Assembly (NCBI GenBank): GCA_947179155.2 | Contig: OX359269.1 | Span: 32,947,017-33,011,016 of the forward strand | Length of the DNA stretch: 64,000 nucleotides | Origin: Hedera helix | Lineage: Eukaryota; Streptophyta; Magnoliopsida; Apiales; Araliaceae | Direction: 5' to 3' | In this document: in pieces, positions 1-11,396 of the stretch | Numbering within the stretch: the first letter of the stretch is position 1 | How the letters are laid out: the number at the start of each line of letters is the position of its first letter | The notes under the pieces: model-generated | Seen by the model: only the letters and a program-made list of their open reading frames with translations | The model's database searches: none | Told to the model about the DNA's origin: nothing | Program-made: the position numbers and the translations under genes

Positions 1-2533
1 TAAGGAAGCATCACTATACCAAGCACTAACAAATCTACTTCTCACCAGTTCTAAAGTTTGAAGCAGAAGCAAGCCCAACAGAAATCTATGCTTGAATTGT
101 TAAATAATTTTTCTATCTACCAAATGTCAGCAACTGGAATCAGTCTCTAATCTATATTCACTCGATGGGCTCAACATTAAGCTTTCCGATAAGCTTAAGG
201 TCTTTTATTCTAAAGATCTTATCTGAAGATGTGCGTCAAAGGAAGTGCTTCTTTTATCCAAGAATGGCATCCAGAGTTCTGTCAAGCTACATTATATAGT
301 AATCAATGATAATATCCACAGGCAGCATTTCTCATTTCTTCTGGTGGATGATCTCTAGCTTGACTGGTTTTTAAAGGAATCTATTTCAAAAGTCTTCAAC
401 GGTCTTCTGGAACTACTTCTCTGAAATTGGGAGAAAGATCAAATCACAGTTGTATACTTCACTGCAATATCCTTGGTGATGAGTTTTCAAAGTCATTCCT
501 CCAAATCACAGTTATCAGGCCCGAGACCTGGAAATCAACTCAGCACGAATGAATGGACATATATGTTTATCAATGATCACCGGATCTAAGAATCATTCTG
601 CAGATCATTAAAGATCGAGAAGAGTTGAAGAACCTCATTCATGTAAAAAGCAGCTCTTAAAATGAAGAAGTCATTACCAGGCACACCATGTGTACATGCT
701 CAGACTTTAAAGGCAAATGCTCTTAGTGTCAAAATTCTTCAAAACCATCTATGAATGAGAAGGGTGAGGAGATCAAGGCAGAAAGGAGTAATCACGAATG
801 ATTTACTCTAAGTTTCAGAAATCACCCTTCAATCTGTGAAAAGAGGAAAAGTTCATCTCAAAGAAAAGTTCACACTCATAACCTTTGGCAGTAGGCTCTC
901 CAACTTCAATGCATCAGAAGAAGCTCTAAGCTTGAAATGGTTGAAGATTTATTTGCTTGATTCTATGAAGAAGTCAGCTCTATAAAATGCTAAACCGAAA
1001 GTCTTTTGATAAGCATGCATACTCACAAATCATTCTGGATTAAGATAATTCAAGCAGATCAACAGGAAGGAAACAATGCCACAGCCTCAAGAAGAAAGCT
1101 CAACGATATAAAGAAGGTGGAGAAATTTGTTCTGAGACTCAACGATGAATTTCGGAGTATGACCTACTCAACGAATCTGCAGGATATCTCAAGGAAGCCA
1201 ATCTTTGATAGATTGAGTGAAGTCTGAATACTGATGCATGAAGAAGATTTGAATCTTGGGATTCTCTAGAAGAGAAAGAAGCTGGTCATAAAAGGAGGCA
1301 TCTATTAGTCTTTATCTCACCTATTGATTTAGTGAATCTTGTTGGAATGTTTGTCACTAATATCATGGTTAGATAAAAGATCACTCATGTCAGAAGAAAG
1401 TTCATCTCACAAAGAAGGATCGTAGAGTATGTCAGGCGATCGCAGAATAAGGCTTGGAAAAATGAAGTGTCCTCTCCAAAGAACGTAGAGTTGTCTCCTC
1501 GTCATAAAGCTCAAGATCGTAGAGTCAACACAGTCAGTCACTCTACGACTCTCTACAACCAGTCTACGAAACCAGCAAAATCAAAGAGCAACCTCTACAT
1601 GATAACCAGAGTCATGACAACGATCCTTACAAAGTCCTTTCAGAAGGCTGTCATTGAGCTGTCAACCAGGCTTAACAAAGATCTCTGAATTCATCTAAAG
1701 TCTCCAGTATTAACAGAGATCGTAGAGCAGTTCAAATCATAACTCTACAATTGCACTTCAGGCAAGATCATAAAATAGCTAAGCCAAGTCGTAGAGAAAG
1801 AAAGCAAGCTCAGAAGTACCAAACTCATCAGTAGGCAATTTGGGATAATTATTGTCAACTCTACTTCTTCAGAAGGAAAACAGAAGGTAAATCGGTTCTT
1901 CAATGGACTACCTTTCTCATTCCAGTCACAAAGTCCCAAAACAATGTGATTGATGAACCAAATGCACTTATCTCTTCGGTCATAATCTCCAAATTCTATG
2001 ACTGATAACCAAGCAAGCCATATCATCCCAAATCGTAGAGTCACCATGATCATCTTCCTGATCGTAGAACATATTGAGTCTATGTTTGCATATCAGATCA
2101 AAAAAAAATTTCCCGTAAACTCCTTCATAGCCTTTTTATCAGCGTACTATTCGCACCAGTTTCTCAAGGCCATCTATTGAAAGGATGATGGTTGAGTGTC
2201 TTGCAGCCAACTCTACGAACTGGTCAAGCTTACTATACAGAGAAAGTGAACCTCACGCTCTTCAAACTCAAGTGGGTTAGAATAATTGATGTGCTCCATT
2301 TATGGAAAATAAAAAGGTTAAACTCACGTTCTTCAAATAAGTATCTGGCACGTGTACTCTGCAAAAATAAGAGGGAACTAGCATAAGTCTTGTTTTTAAA
2401 CTGACAATGGTCATTTCCCGTCAGTTGTCAATACCCATTCTCCCAAAACTCATCAAAACCCTAGAAATCGAAAATTCTTCTGAAACCGATATTGGTATTT
2501 TTCCCTGTGCTATTCCCCAATCAGTTTAATCAC
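1..2533 (+). other. Long non-coding stretch of the Sirevirus-like element, upstream of its env-like ORF
   Basis: I see no convincing coding sequence in these 2.5 kb; the open frames are short and unlike known retroelement domains. From about 1425 to 2215 the sequence repeats GATCGTAGAG and its complement CTCTACGA many times (for example 1427, 1517, 1541, 1719, 1786, 2032, 2063 and 2211), the same motif that crowds the LTR. It is either an unusually long pol-to-env spacer or a non-coding replacement of pol. Confidence 0.5.
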
Positions 2534-4528
2534 ATGGCATCTCTTCAAGTCATTCCTGGAAATCTTGTTTGTTTTGAAAAATTCGGAGATGCAGAGCAGA
2601 AATACAAGGATATTTTACATCTGGTCAAGAATGCTGGCTTCACCCAATGTTTGGAAACTAGCACCAGGATTTTATCTTCGCTTGTGAAAGAATTCTATTC
2701 AAACGCTGATTATCGAGGTAACACCCTCTTCTCAAGGGTTAAAGAAATCGTAGTGCAAATAGGAGTTTCTGAAATCAATCTCAGTCTAGGTATTCCAAGC
2801 GGAGGAATTACTTCTCTTGACAAGATTAACATTGAACTTGGACTAGAATTGATGGGCTATGAAAAGAAGTCTTCTCTCAAAGGAATCAAGAAGAAAGATT
2901 TCCCTCAGCAGTATGAGTTTCTGGCTGACATTGTTGGAAAGAGTATTCTATGCAAAGACACTGCATATGATACTATCAGTGAAGATCAACTGAGGCTGAT
3001 GACTGCTATTGCTCAAAGAAAGAAAATCAACTTTGGAGCAATTCTCTTAGGATGGATAAGGAGATGGATAGATGATTCAAAGACAAGAGCTGAAGCTGGA
3101 AAGCCAACTCCCAAGATGCCCTATGGGAGATTTATAAGCATCATTCTGAAGAAATTGCTGGCAAATGAAATTGGGGAAAATGAAGGAGAAGTTCTAAACT
3201 ACAATACAAGAATTACTCCAAGGTTGTTTGAAGATTGGAAAAAGAACCCTCATGCCAATAAAGGTAAGAAGTCACGAGGTTCTATGAGCTTCAGCAGTAA
3301 GATGGAGGTGAAATTGAAAGGAAAAGGAAAAAGGGAAATGGAAGAAATATCTGAGGAGATATTACAGGAGGAAAATGAACAATCAAGAAACAAAACTCTT
3401 GTGATCTATGACAGTCAGGAATCAGAGAAGAAAAGAAAATTCATTGAAATAGAGAAGGCTGAAGAAGAGAAAGATGTCTGTTCAGGGAAAGCTAAGAAGG
3501 AAAAGATGAATCCCAAAATATCTGAAGTAAAGAAGAAGAAGAAGAAAACAGAAAAGAAAGTTCCTCACATTGCTCCAAGAAGAAGTTGGAGAATCAGAGA
3601 ACAGTGGAGAAGCTCAATCACTGCAGGACCACCTCAGGTGATAGAAATTGATGATGAAGCAAGTTCGGATTCTGAAGAAAGAACTTCTGACAGTTCAAAA
3701 GAGGAAACATCTACAGGCTCTTTAAAGGAAAGATCAGAATGTCATAAAAATAGCCTGTCTGAAAAGGAAGTCTCTTTGGGTTCTGATCAGGAAATTGAAC
3801 CAGTTGAAAAAGACTCAACACCTGAGTTCAACAAGGATAATGATGTAGCTGAAGAAGATGATGTATCAAGGGAACAATGCTCTGCAAATTCTGAAGCTGG
3901 GAAGACTGAATCAGATGAAAAAGGAGACTATCAAGAAACTATGGTGAAAGAAGATAAACACCTTCAAAAAGAGACCAACACTCATGATTTGGATAAATCA
4001 AAAGACGGGTCAAGAAGGTCAAGAAAAGGATTAAGTGGCTTTATGAAGAACATAGGCAGGAGTTTTAAAACAAGTCACGAGGAGAGACAAATAAGGATGA
4101 AAGCTGAAAAGAAGCTGAAGAAAGTAAGACTGCTGAGAAAACTGGAAAAGCAGAAATTCGAAGCATATCGATTAAAGCATATCAAAAGGAGACGTAGAGA
4201 AAGAAGGAAGCATGCCAGCCAGATGGAAAGATACTCTATTACTTGGGATAATAATCATCTGTTGAGTTTCATTCCCATTTTACCACTTCTAAGGGCAACA
4301 TTCATGAATGATCAAAGTTCTATTAGTTGGAGCTACTTAACTTTTCCAAATCTTTCATTAGTAGCTCAACATTTCACAAAGGCAATGACCCTTGCAACCA
4401 CACTGATAAGCAGTGAACCCTTCTATTCTCACTACCAAAGTTGCCAGGAAATATCCATCTGGAATCTGTCCAGCTTTGTGGAAAATCAAAATGCAGAAAT
4501 CAGAAAGTCCTCGGCTGTGACTAACTAA
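2534..4528 (+). CDS. Env-like protein of a Sirevirus-type retrotransposon (unproven function)
   Basis: An uninterrupted frame of 664 residues. I start at the first ATG, 2534; the same frame extends 14 codons further up to a TTG. The N-terminal 250 residues look globular and resemble what I recall of plant putative-transposon or env-like domains, with the sequence NADYRGNTLFSRVKE near residue 75. Residues 260-480 are highly charged, rich in Lys and Glu, with an acidic Ser/Glu tract. Residues about 500-570 are basic and probably helical or coiled coil. The last 90 residues include a moderately hydrophobic stretch (SFIPILPLLRATF). Position just upstream of the polypurine tracts and 3' LTR matches the env-like ORF of SIRE1-type elements. 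No signal peptide is evident, and an envelope role has not been shown for this class. The open frame suggests recent activity or selection. Confidence 0.65.
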   Translation: MASLQVIPGNLVCFEKFGDAEQKYKDILHLVKNAGFTQCLETSTRILSSLVKEFYSNADYRGNTLFSRVKEIVVQIGVSEINLSLGIPSGGITSLDKINIELGLELMGYEKKSSLKGIKKKDFPQQYEFLADIVGKSILCKDTAYDTISEDQLRLMTAIAQRKKINFGAILLGWIRRWIDDSKTRAEAGKPTPKMPYGRFISIILKKLLANEIGENEGEVLNYNTRITPRLFEDWKKNPHANKGKKSRGSMSFSSKMEVKLKGKGKREMEEISEEILQEENEQSRNKTLVIYDSQESEKKRKFIEIEKAEEEKDVCSGKAKKEKMNPKISEVKKKKKKTEKKVPHIAPRRSWRIREQWRSSITAGPPQVIEIDDEASSDSEERTSDSSKEETSTGSLKERSECHKNSLSEKEVSLGSDQEIEPVEKDSTPEFNKDNDVAEEDDVSREQCSANSEAGKTESDEKGDYQETMVKEDKHLQKETNTHDLDKSKDGSRRSRKGLSGFMKNIGRSFKTSHEERQIRMKAEKKLKKVRLLRKLEKQKFEAYRLKHIKRRRRERRKHASQMERYSITWDNNHLLSFIPILPLLRATFMNDQSSISWSYLTFPNLSLVAQHFTKAMTLATTLISSEPFYSHYQSCQEISIWNLSSFVENQNAEIRKSSAVTN

Positions 4529-4750
4529 ACTCTTAATCACCCTGCACCACCTCCCTGTTCGTAAAGTCCCAAAACTTTGCAAACATTTCTCAAAATACCA
4601 ATTCTCCAGTCATAGAGTCCCAACACTCTATGGACCATGAAAATTTACTTAGTCTCGTAGAGTCTCAAAACTCTGTGATAGACTTCAAAATATCCTTCTA
4701 AAATCCGCAGTAACTCTGCAAGCTCCATACATTTCATAATTGATGATGTC

Positions 4751-4945
4751 AAAAAGGGGGAGAGAATACAGGGGGAGCTATGAAGAAGGAGGAGCAACCA
4801 ACTAAGGGGGAGACAGCTAAGGGGGTATGAAGAAGGAGGAGCAACCAACTAAGAGGGAGACAGCTAAGGGGGAGCAACCAACTAAGGGGGAGACAGCTAA
4901 GAGGGAGCTATGAAGATCAGATTCAACCAGCTAAGAGGAAGACAG
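4751..4945 (+). repeat. Block of multiplied polypurine-tract-like repeats
   Basis: AAGGGGGAGA and variants (AAGAGGGAGA, AAGGGGGTATGAAG) recur about eight times, mixed with AGCAACCAACTAA and GACAGCTA units, giving a tandem purine-rich array. Multiple polypurine tracts before the 3' LTR are a known Sirevirus trait. The tract that borders the LTR lies about 200 bp further down. Confidence 0.75.
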
Positions 4946-5152
4946 CTAGCAAAACTGAGTGGGAGAAAAGTTAAAACATGAAGAGCAGCTGTAAGTATGT
5001 ATAACCTTTTGTTAAAATGCTCATTTAATAAAATCATCCTTTTGCACTAGCCATACAGTATTTCACTGTATCGTAAGACATAATTTACCTGTCAAATAGA
5101 TGCATTATATGAATGTCTTATAAATAAGTCTATTAGTTTTGTCATCATCAAA

Positions 5153-5162
5153 TAGGGGGAGA
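5153..5162 (+). promoter_or_regulatory. Polypurine tract priming plus-strand DNA synthesis
   Basis: AGGGGGAGAT lies one base before the LTR start TGTTGAATG, the normal place for the plus-strand primer of reverse transcription. Confidence 0.8.
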
Positions 5163-5221
5163 TTGTTGAATGTTGTTTGATTTGATGATGATGATGACTG
5201 TTGTGCAAAAAGGACTGGGCT

Positions 5222-5470
5222 TTATGTGCTTACATGATTAATTATATGTGTTAATGTGCTTATGTGCTCAATTGATTATGTGCTTAGATACTCTGAAAGT
5301 GTTTATGTGCTTACATGATTGATTATATGTGTTAATGTGCTTATGTGCTTAGATACTCTGAAAGTGTTTATGTGCTTACATGATTGATTATATGTGTTAA
5401 TGTGCTTATGTGCTCAATTGATTATGTGCTTAGATACTCTGAAAGTGTTTATGTGCTTACATGATTGATT
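5222..5470 (+). repeat. Tandem repeat near the LTR start
   Basis: About three copies of a unit containing TGTGCTTACATGATTGATTA, TGTTAATGTGCTTATG and AGATACTCTGAAAGTG. The related LTR at 36109 has fewer copies, so copy number varies between family members. Confidence 0.75.
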
Positions 5471-8017
5471 GTCATGATTGATATATAATGTGTATCTGAA
5501 AAAGTGCGTAGATGTTCTAAATGTAATTATGTGCTTACTTGTTTATGTGCACAGCTTGTCAAAAAGTGTTTAAAAGGTTATTTGACAAAGTGATTATATG
5601 TTAATCTAATTATGTGCTTACATTGTTGTGGGTGTATGATATATATTACCTATCTTAAATACTGTGATGTGCACACACTTGTATAGCACAAATATGATCT
5701 TGTTATAAACTATCTGATGCTTATTAAAGAGAATGAAAGTTATCGGATTAAAATGTTGTAAAGTCCTTTTTTAGATATATGTGTACAAAGGACTTAGATT
5801 TTAAAGATCAGAAATGTTAGGTTGATCTTTCAATAGAAGTCACTCTGCATAAAAGATGTATGATATTAGCAGAGTAGCATAAGAATGAATCATTGATGTA
5901 TTTGTGTATGTCAAAGTCTGTAAAAGTCCTTTCAATATGTAATGATGTAATAATGTAAGAAAGGACTTAGTTAGAAAAGATCAAATCTGTTAGGTTGATC
6001 AGTCTATACGATCGTAGAACGGACACTACGATTTCTTTCAAAGAAGACTCAATGATTCTGTATAAATCGTAGAGTTAACTCTACGACTCCTTACCAGGAT
6101 AACTCTACGATCATCAAAGAGAGTCAGATGTGCAAGAAGTCTACAGGATATACGAGTAAAGTTAAAGAACTGTTCAAGTACAAATCGTAGAGCTGAACTC
6201 TACGATCGTCGAACAGACAGCCAAGCTAGCCTGCAGATAACGCTGAACCAGAGAAGAAATGTACTCTACGATACACGCTCTCTAGCAAAATCGTAGAGTA
6301 AAATTGATGAGCAAGCTTACAAGGATTGGAATTTATGCAGATAGAAGAGATCGTAGAGTGGAACAGTATGACAAGGCAATACAGAAGATTGCTATACACA
6401 TGGAACAATCGTTGAGTAGAATTAAAGGATGAAGCAACACAGACTGCAACTCAACGATTCCACTAAGAAGCACTACAGTTAACTAACTCTACGATCTGAT
6501 CAAACCTACAAGATCGTAGAACGAAATCAAAGCAAAGCATTGCAAGCACAAACTCTACGATCTGACCAGAACAACAAGGTCGCAGAATTAGAGAAAAGAT
6601 CGTTCTAACTCAACGTTTCACTTGACATACCTCAAGAAACATTCATGAAGCTGAATTCGCAGAAACAAAATAGACAGTCTATCACTCAACGAATTCATTA
6701 AACAGGTTAGGACAAGTAGACTAACAGAACGGCTATATGGTGCAAGAGAAAAGAGAATACTCCTCGCCCAGATTAAAGAAAGATTAAGTGCTGTTGAGAT
6801 ACAGATGCATGTCAGAGTCGTAGTAGACATTGTGCCCAAACGACTATAAGTCAGGACCCACTGCTCAGGAAAATGGTGAATAAAGTCAGACCAATGGGAC
6901 ATCTCTGAATGCATCAGAACAGTTGGTTCTAAAAGTCAAGGAAGGTATTTATTGATGAATCAGAAGATTAATTAACAAAGGAAATAATAATCCTTGCTGA
7001 ACAAATCTGGGTGTGCAACGACTATAAATTCAGAGAAAGCTGAGCTACAGGTCAATATATCAGAACATGTCAGAAAAGGGAAAAGCACTGACACAAGCGG
7101 CAAGAAAGTCAAACATCGAAGATATTTAAGATCTGCACAAAGCCAAAGGAAACCAACGGGATTTATCTCAACGGTAAAATATGCTAAGAGATATAAAGGC
7201 ATACATAACAAACAGAAGTTTGTGGTTGTTGCAGTTGTTGAAAAAAAATATATATATACGAGAGAGATGATAATAGACAACAACCGATCGTAGAGTGGAA
7301 CATAATATGAATATGCTGAAGGACTCTACGATCCATCAGAACACTCACACTGAATTGAGAGAAACATAGAGATAAATAACTCTATTACAAGAGAAGTGTT
7401 TAGAGCTGCTAGGCACCTGGAAGAGAGAAGCTTAAACATCAACTTGATACATACATTGTAGCAACTGAGTAACAAAAGGAAGAAGCATCACAGTCATCTC
7501 AGAAGTTCATCTCGAGAAGTTATCAAGTACCAAAGAAGCTGAAGTGCAAAAGCCTAGTAGCACAATGGGTGATCATGAGTAGTTGCTGAATACAGAAAGA
7601 AGAAGAACATCAACGACAAATATCAGCAGCATTCAACGTTTGATCACAAGCAGCTACTAAGTACCTAAAGATGAAGAAGAGAAAATGTTCTACTTAGCAG
7701 CACAACCCAACGGACAAACAAATCAAGTCTGCTGGACTTGTTGAGTACCTAAGGGTACAAGAGATTCTAAGTCTGCTGGACTTAGTCTACAGTCCCAAGG
7801 CTATTAGCCTTGATGAGGGCAAAAGTGTCCTAGTCTTAATGTGACTAAAAGAGCCAAGTCTGCTGGACTTGATGAGGGCAAGAGTGTCCTAGTCCGGAGG
7901 ACTAAACCTTAGTGGATTTCCTACTCGTTGTAGTAGAAGAGTGGAGTAGGAGTTATTCAGTCTCCGAACCACTTTAAACTTTCTGGTGTCATTTACATTC
8001 AGTCATTTACATTCTGT

Positions 8018-8019
<2 letters not shown>

Positions 8020-8052
<33 letters not shown>
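8020..8052. repeat. (TA)n microsatellite in the LTR
   Basis: Pure TA dinucleotides, about 16 units. The same place in the LTR at 36109-39219 carries about 35 units (38898-38968). Confidence 0.95.
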
Positions 8053-8055
<3 letters not shown>

Positions 8056-8301
8056 CATATGACTGTGAATTAGTTTATTTAACAAGTGACTTTCTTCAAA
8101 ATAATCTTAAACTCAACGGAGAAGTTTTACAAATCTATAAGGGGTGTTTTTCAAACTAATATTCCGCTGTGCAAACAAATCTTAATTAAGTTTATTAATT
8201 GCTATTAAATCTTTGAACTCAATCTTAAAAGAAAAAGATTTTTAAGAGATCTATTCAACCCCCCTTCTTCTAGATCACTTGTGTGCCTCTGGGAACTAAC
8301 A

Positions 8302-9013
8302 ATAAATTTTCGATAGCTAAATGAACCTCAATCAAACCTTATTTCATACTCTATAAATTTTAGAAACTAAATTTGAATAACTTAATATTCGACTCGACTC
8401 GATTCGTTTACACTCTTAAATATAATTAACAATGTTAAATTTAATTATTTAAAAATTATTTATACAAATAAATACATTGAATATATTTGCCAATTTTAAA
8501 TTTTATTACTTAAAAAATATTTATAAAAATAAATACATTAAAGCTAGTTGACAATGTTAAATTTTACTAATTACTTAATAAAATATTTAAATCTAACATT
8601 AGTGGTGATATTTAAGACATTTCTCCTACAGTTACTAAGAGCAACAACAGGGTTATAATTTTTTTTTAGCCTCTATCAACTCCTATTGATCATATGTCTG
8701 GGATGTTATTTGAGTTAACATTAATTTACCCCTGTCAGTACCCTCCCATATATCCTAGACACGTGATATCATTGATCATAAAGTACACTATTATCAACTA
8801 GACCGGGATTCCAATTATCCATATTTGACCTAGAAAAAATAAAATAAATACAAATAAATACTTTTCAATCAACACCATACGTTGTGTATACCATAGCAAT
8901 AAATCATTCAATATTTTTTTGTATTAAATTTCTATAATTTTAAAAAAAATAAAGTTTATTAAAAATTTCAATAAAGAAAGATTCACAGATAAAAATATTT
9001 GGTCAATGGACTT
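8302..9013. other. AT-rich intergenic DNA with a weak tandem repeat
   Basis: No gene seen. From about 8426 to 8595 a unit of roughly 70 bp (AATGTTAAATTT..., ATACAAATAAATACATT) repeats about two and a half times. TCGACTCGACTCGATTCG near 8389 resembles a transposon terminus, but no partner was found. Confidence 0.5.
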
Positions 9014-9167
9014 TGATAGGTCTCCAACTTTTAGTGCATTTATTTTGATGATAACAAATTAAGTAAATTGGACTAAATTTATATTAGAATCCTCTCCATA
9101 GGTTATTTCATCCGAATTATAATTGCTGGGAAGCTTTAGCCAAGAATGGCTAGCACAAATTTAATTT

Positions 9168-9375
9168 CTCTCTCCTTGGTTATGTATAACCATGGATTTT
9201 CTCTCTCCTTGGTTATATACAACCATGGATTTTCTCTCTCCTCCTTATTGGTCCAACCGTAAACTGTCTTTGCTGGGAATTTGAAAATTGCGTGCATTAT
9301 GATATTCTCTCTCCTTGGTTATGTATAACCATGAATTTTCTCTCTCCTTGGTTATGTATAACCATGATTTTCTCT
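9168..9375 (+). repeat. Short direct repeats with an internal palindrome
   Basis: CTCTCTCCTTGGTTATGTA and TAACCATG occur together four times with small changes, around 9168, 9204, 9309 and 9343. The core GGTTATGTATAACC can fold back on itself. Confidence 0.75.
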
Positions 9376-9560
9376 CTCCTCCTTATTGGTCCGTTGGAAT
9401 TTTACGTGTTGAAAATAGTTGGGCAGTCCGGGCTTTCTTTCTCTTTGGCAATCTGTGTGATGTTTGCATGATCTTGACCATTAAATTTTCAGCAACTAGT
9501 ACCCATCCGTTGATTAGAAATAAAATGCCAAAAAGACTTTTCTACCCCATGCTTCTAAAT

Positions 9561-9572
9561 TTTATAAATAGG
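9561..9572 (+). promoter_or_regulatory. TATA box of the copia solo LTR
   Basis: TTTATAAATAGG stands alone in AT-rich DNA and is followed by CTTCTCATTCATTTCAATTC, a plausible transcription start region. Inferred only. Confidence 0.5.
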
Positions 9573-11385
9573 AGGCTTCTCATTCATTTCAATTCACTAA
9601 TTCAAAAGAAAGAAAAGCTTACTCTTTGTCTACATACTCTCTCTAAACAACTTTTAAAGTTCTCTTCTATTTAAAGTTACTATCTTCATTTAAAGAGAAA
9701 AATTGGTCAAAGTATTTGAGATAAGTATTGATTGATATTATTTGCATTATCTCATACTCATTTATATTTATAGATATAAAAATATAAATTGTTATACACA
9801 TTTATATATATCTATATTTCTTCTATTATATCAGATAAATGTTATGAGCTTAGATTCTGCCAGGTGATGATATTCCTCCTAAACGAGGAACTTGTTAACT
9901 GTAATATCCAAGATATTTACAAGATTTGTAGATAAGATTTTGAATAATCAATTAAAGGTTATGGTTTAAAACCTAGAGTTGGAAAAGTGAGATGTGTAGA
10001 AAATGGGTGAACATTTTTTTTTAAACATAATTTATTTGTTAAAAATTAAATGTGGGAATATTGTAATGATGCATGTAGAGAATTTATTAAGGAAATAAAT
10101 TCAATTGAGAAGTGAAGGTGGTTATATTGATATACATATATACCTAAAGTGTGCTTATTAGCCAAATAAGAAGAGGAGTAAATTAGTACTCAATTAAACT
10201 AATAAATTAATTAGTTTAAATATGACGTAAGAAGGAAAGTCATGAAATATAATTAATTATGTTAATTATATTAGTTATGAGTTAAAGTTATAAAGAAACT
10301 AGAATGATTGTCTAGAATGACATTATTAAGAAGTTAATTAATTAAGTAATTAACTTAATTATTAAATTATTATATAGAATTCAAAAGTGAATTTAAAACA
10401 AACCCAATATCTTAATTGTTGTAAGTCTTGTTGTTAATTATAAAGAGATTCAAATAATTAAAGGATTTAATTCCATGTATGGTCCAAGTAATTTATTTAC
10501 TACTAGTGGACTAGCCCAAAAGGATTATGGATGTTAGCCCAATATGGGAATATTTACATGAAGTGGGTAATTAAATAAGAGAGCCCAATAAAAAGTAAAC
10601 TATGTAGCCCAAACCGTTAAAAGTCAAATGATGGTCAATGTGTTGGGAGTAGCATTTCAAGTATTGATTGAGTATAGAGAATTAACTAGTATAGGGTTAA
10701 TTGAATAACCCTAATTGGTAGACAAGAGAGAGCATTAACAAATCATTGGTTAATTGCTAGGTAAATAAAGGTGGTGTTGAGAATTAACTATGGATGAGTT
10801 AATTATGTAACCCAATATGGTAGAATAATTTAATGCAAGTCTAATTGGATTATATTATAAGTCCAAATGAGGTATTAAACTAGGTCAAATTAATTAACCT
10901 AGTAGTCCATGTAATTAATTAAACTAGTCCAATACTTGTTTTAATTAAATGTAACATAGGGTATTTAATGTTAGTCCAATAAAATAATTAAATTGAGCTC
11001 AACCAAATTAAATGGATGAGCCCAATATATTTAATTCTCAAGTCCAATGTGGAGTCCAAACTAAGTCAAAGATGTGGTCAATGTATATATATATATTGGT
11101 GTATATATATATGGATACTTATATAATGATATATGATATAAAAATAAAAATAAATTGGTGTATTAAAATGGAAATCCCGAATTTTGGGGCCCACATGGTC
11201 AAAAATGTTGCTTGTTGGTGATTTTAGAGTGCAAAGTTGCTTAACAACTCCCCACCAACCCTAGTCTTTCAAGTGGTCATTCAAAATGTCACTCATGTGG
11301 TCATTCCATGCTATAATAAGCACAATTAGTACCTAAATTCATCAACACTAGTTGATTAGTGAAGGTTGATGGTGATTAGGGAGAG

Positions 11386-11396
11386 TCTATATATAA
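11386..11396 (+). promoter_or_regulatory. TATA box of the gypsy solo LTR
   Basis: TCTATATATAA is followed by CATCCATCACACTC and a purine-rich GAGAGA leader. The family relative has CTATAAATAG at the matching place (54968). Confidence 0.55.

Larger units (their letters stand above)
1..5163 (+). mobile_element. Internal 3' region of a Sirevirus-like Ty1/copia element (5' part outside window)
   Basis: This stretch ends in a purine tract followed directly by TGTTGAATG, the start of a 3.1-kb LTR, so it is the inside of a plus-strand LTR retrotransposon whose 5' half lies left of the window. The Sirevirus (copia, SIRE1/Maximus-type) assignment rests on the long LTR, the env-like ORF placed just before the 3' LTR, several extra polypurine tracts, and many short palindromic motifs, all known for that lineage. 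No integrase, reverse transcriptase or RNase H motif is visible here, so it may be a non-autonomous member or pol may lie entirely to the left. Confidence 0.75.
5164..8301 (+). mobile_element. 3' LTR of the Sirevirus-like copia element
   Basis: The LTR runs from TGTTGAATG to GGAACTAACA (3138 bp, TG...CA). Its end is fixed by comparison with the second copy at 36109-39219, which is bounded by a target-site duplication. Near the 3' end it has TATTCAACCCCCCTTCT, typical of SIRE/Maximus LTR ends. Between about 6010 and 7330 it holds at least a dozen copies of ATCGTAGAG or CTCTACGAT, often as paired palindromes. The expected target duplication of this element is ATAAA at 8302-8306; its partner lies outside the window. 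Short ORFs inside (for example 6994-7293) do not look coding. Confidence 0.85.

Noticed and set aside
1006..2386. Four short open frames upstream of the env-like ORF as remains of pol
   Set aside because: None shows integrase, reverse transcriptase or RNase H motifs, and they overlap motif repeats.
6994..7293. Open frame of 99 codons in the Sirevirus LTR
   Set aside because: The matching place in the near-identical LTR at 36109-39219 does not keep the frame, and LTRs do not normally code here.
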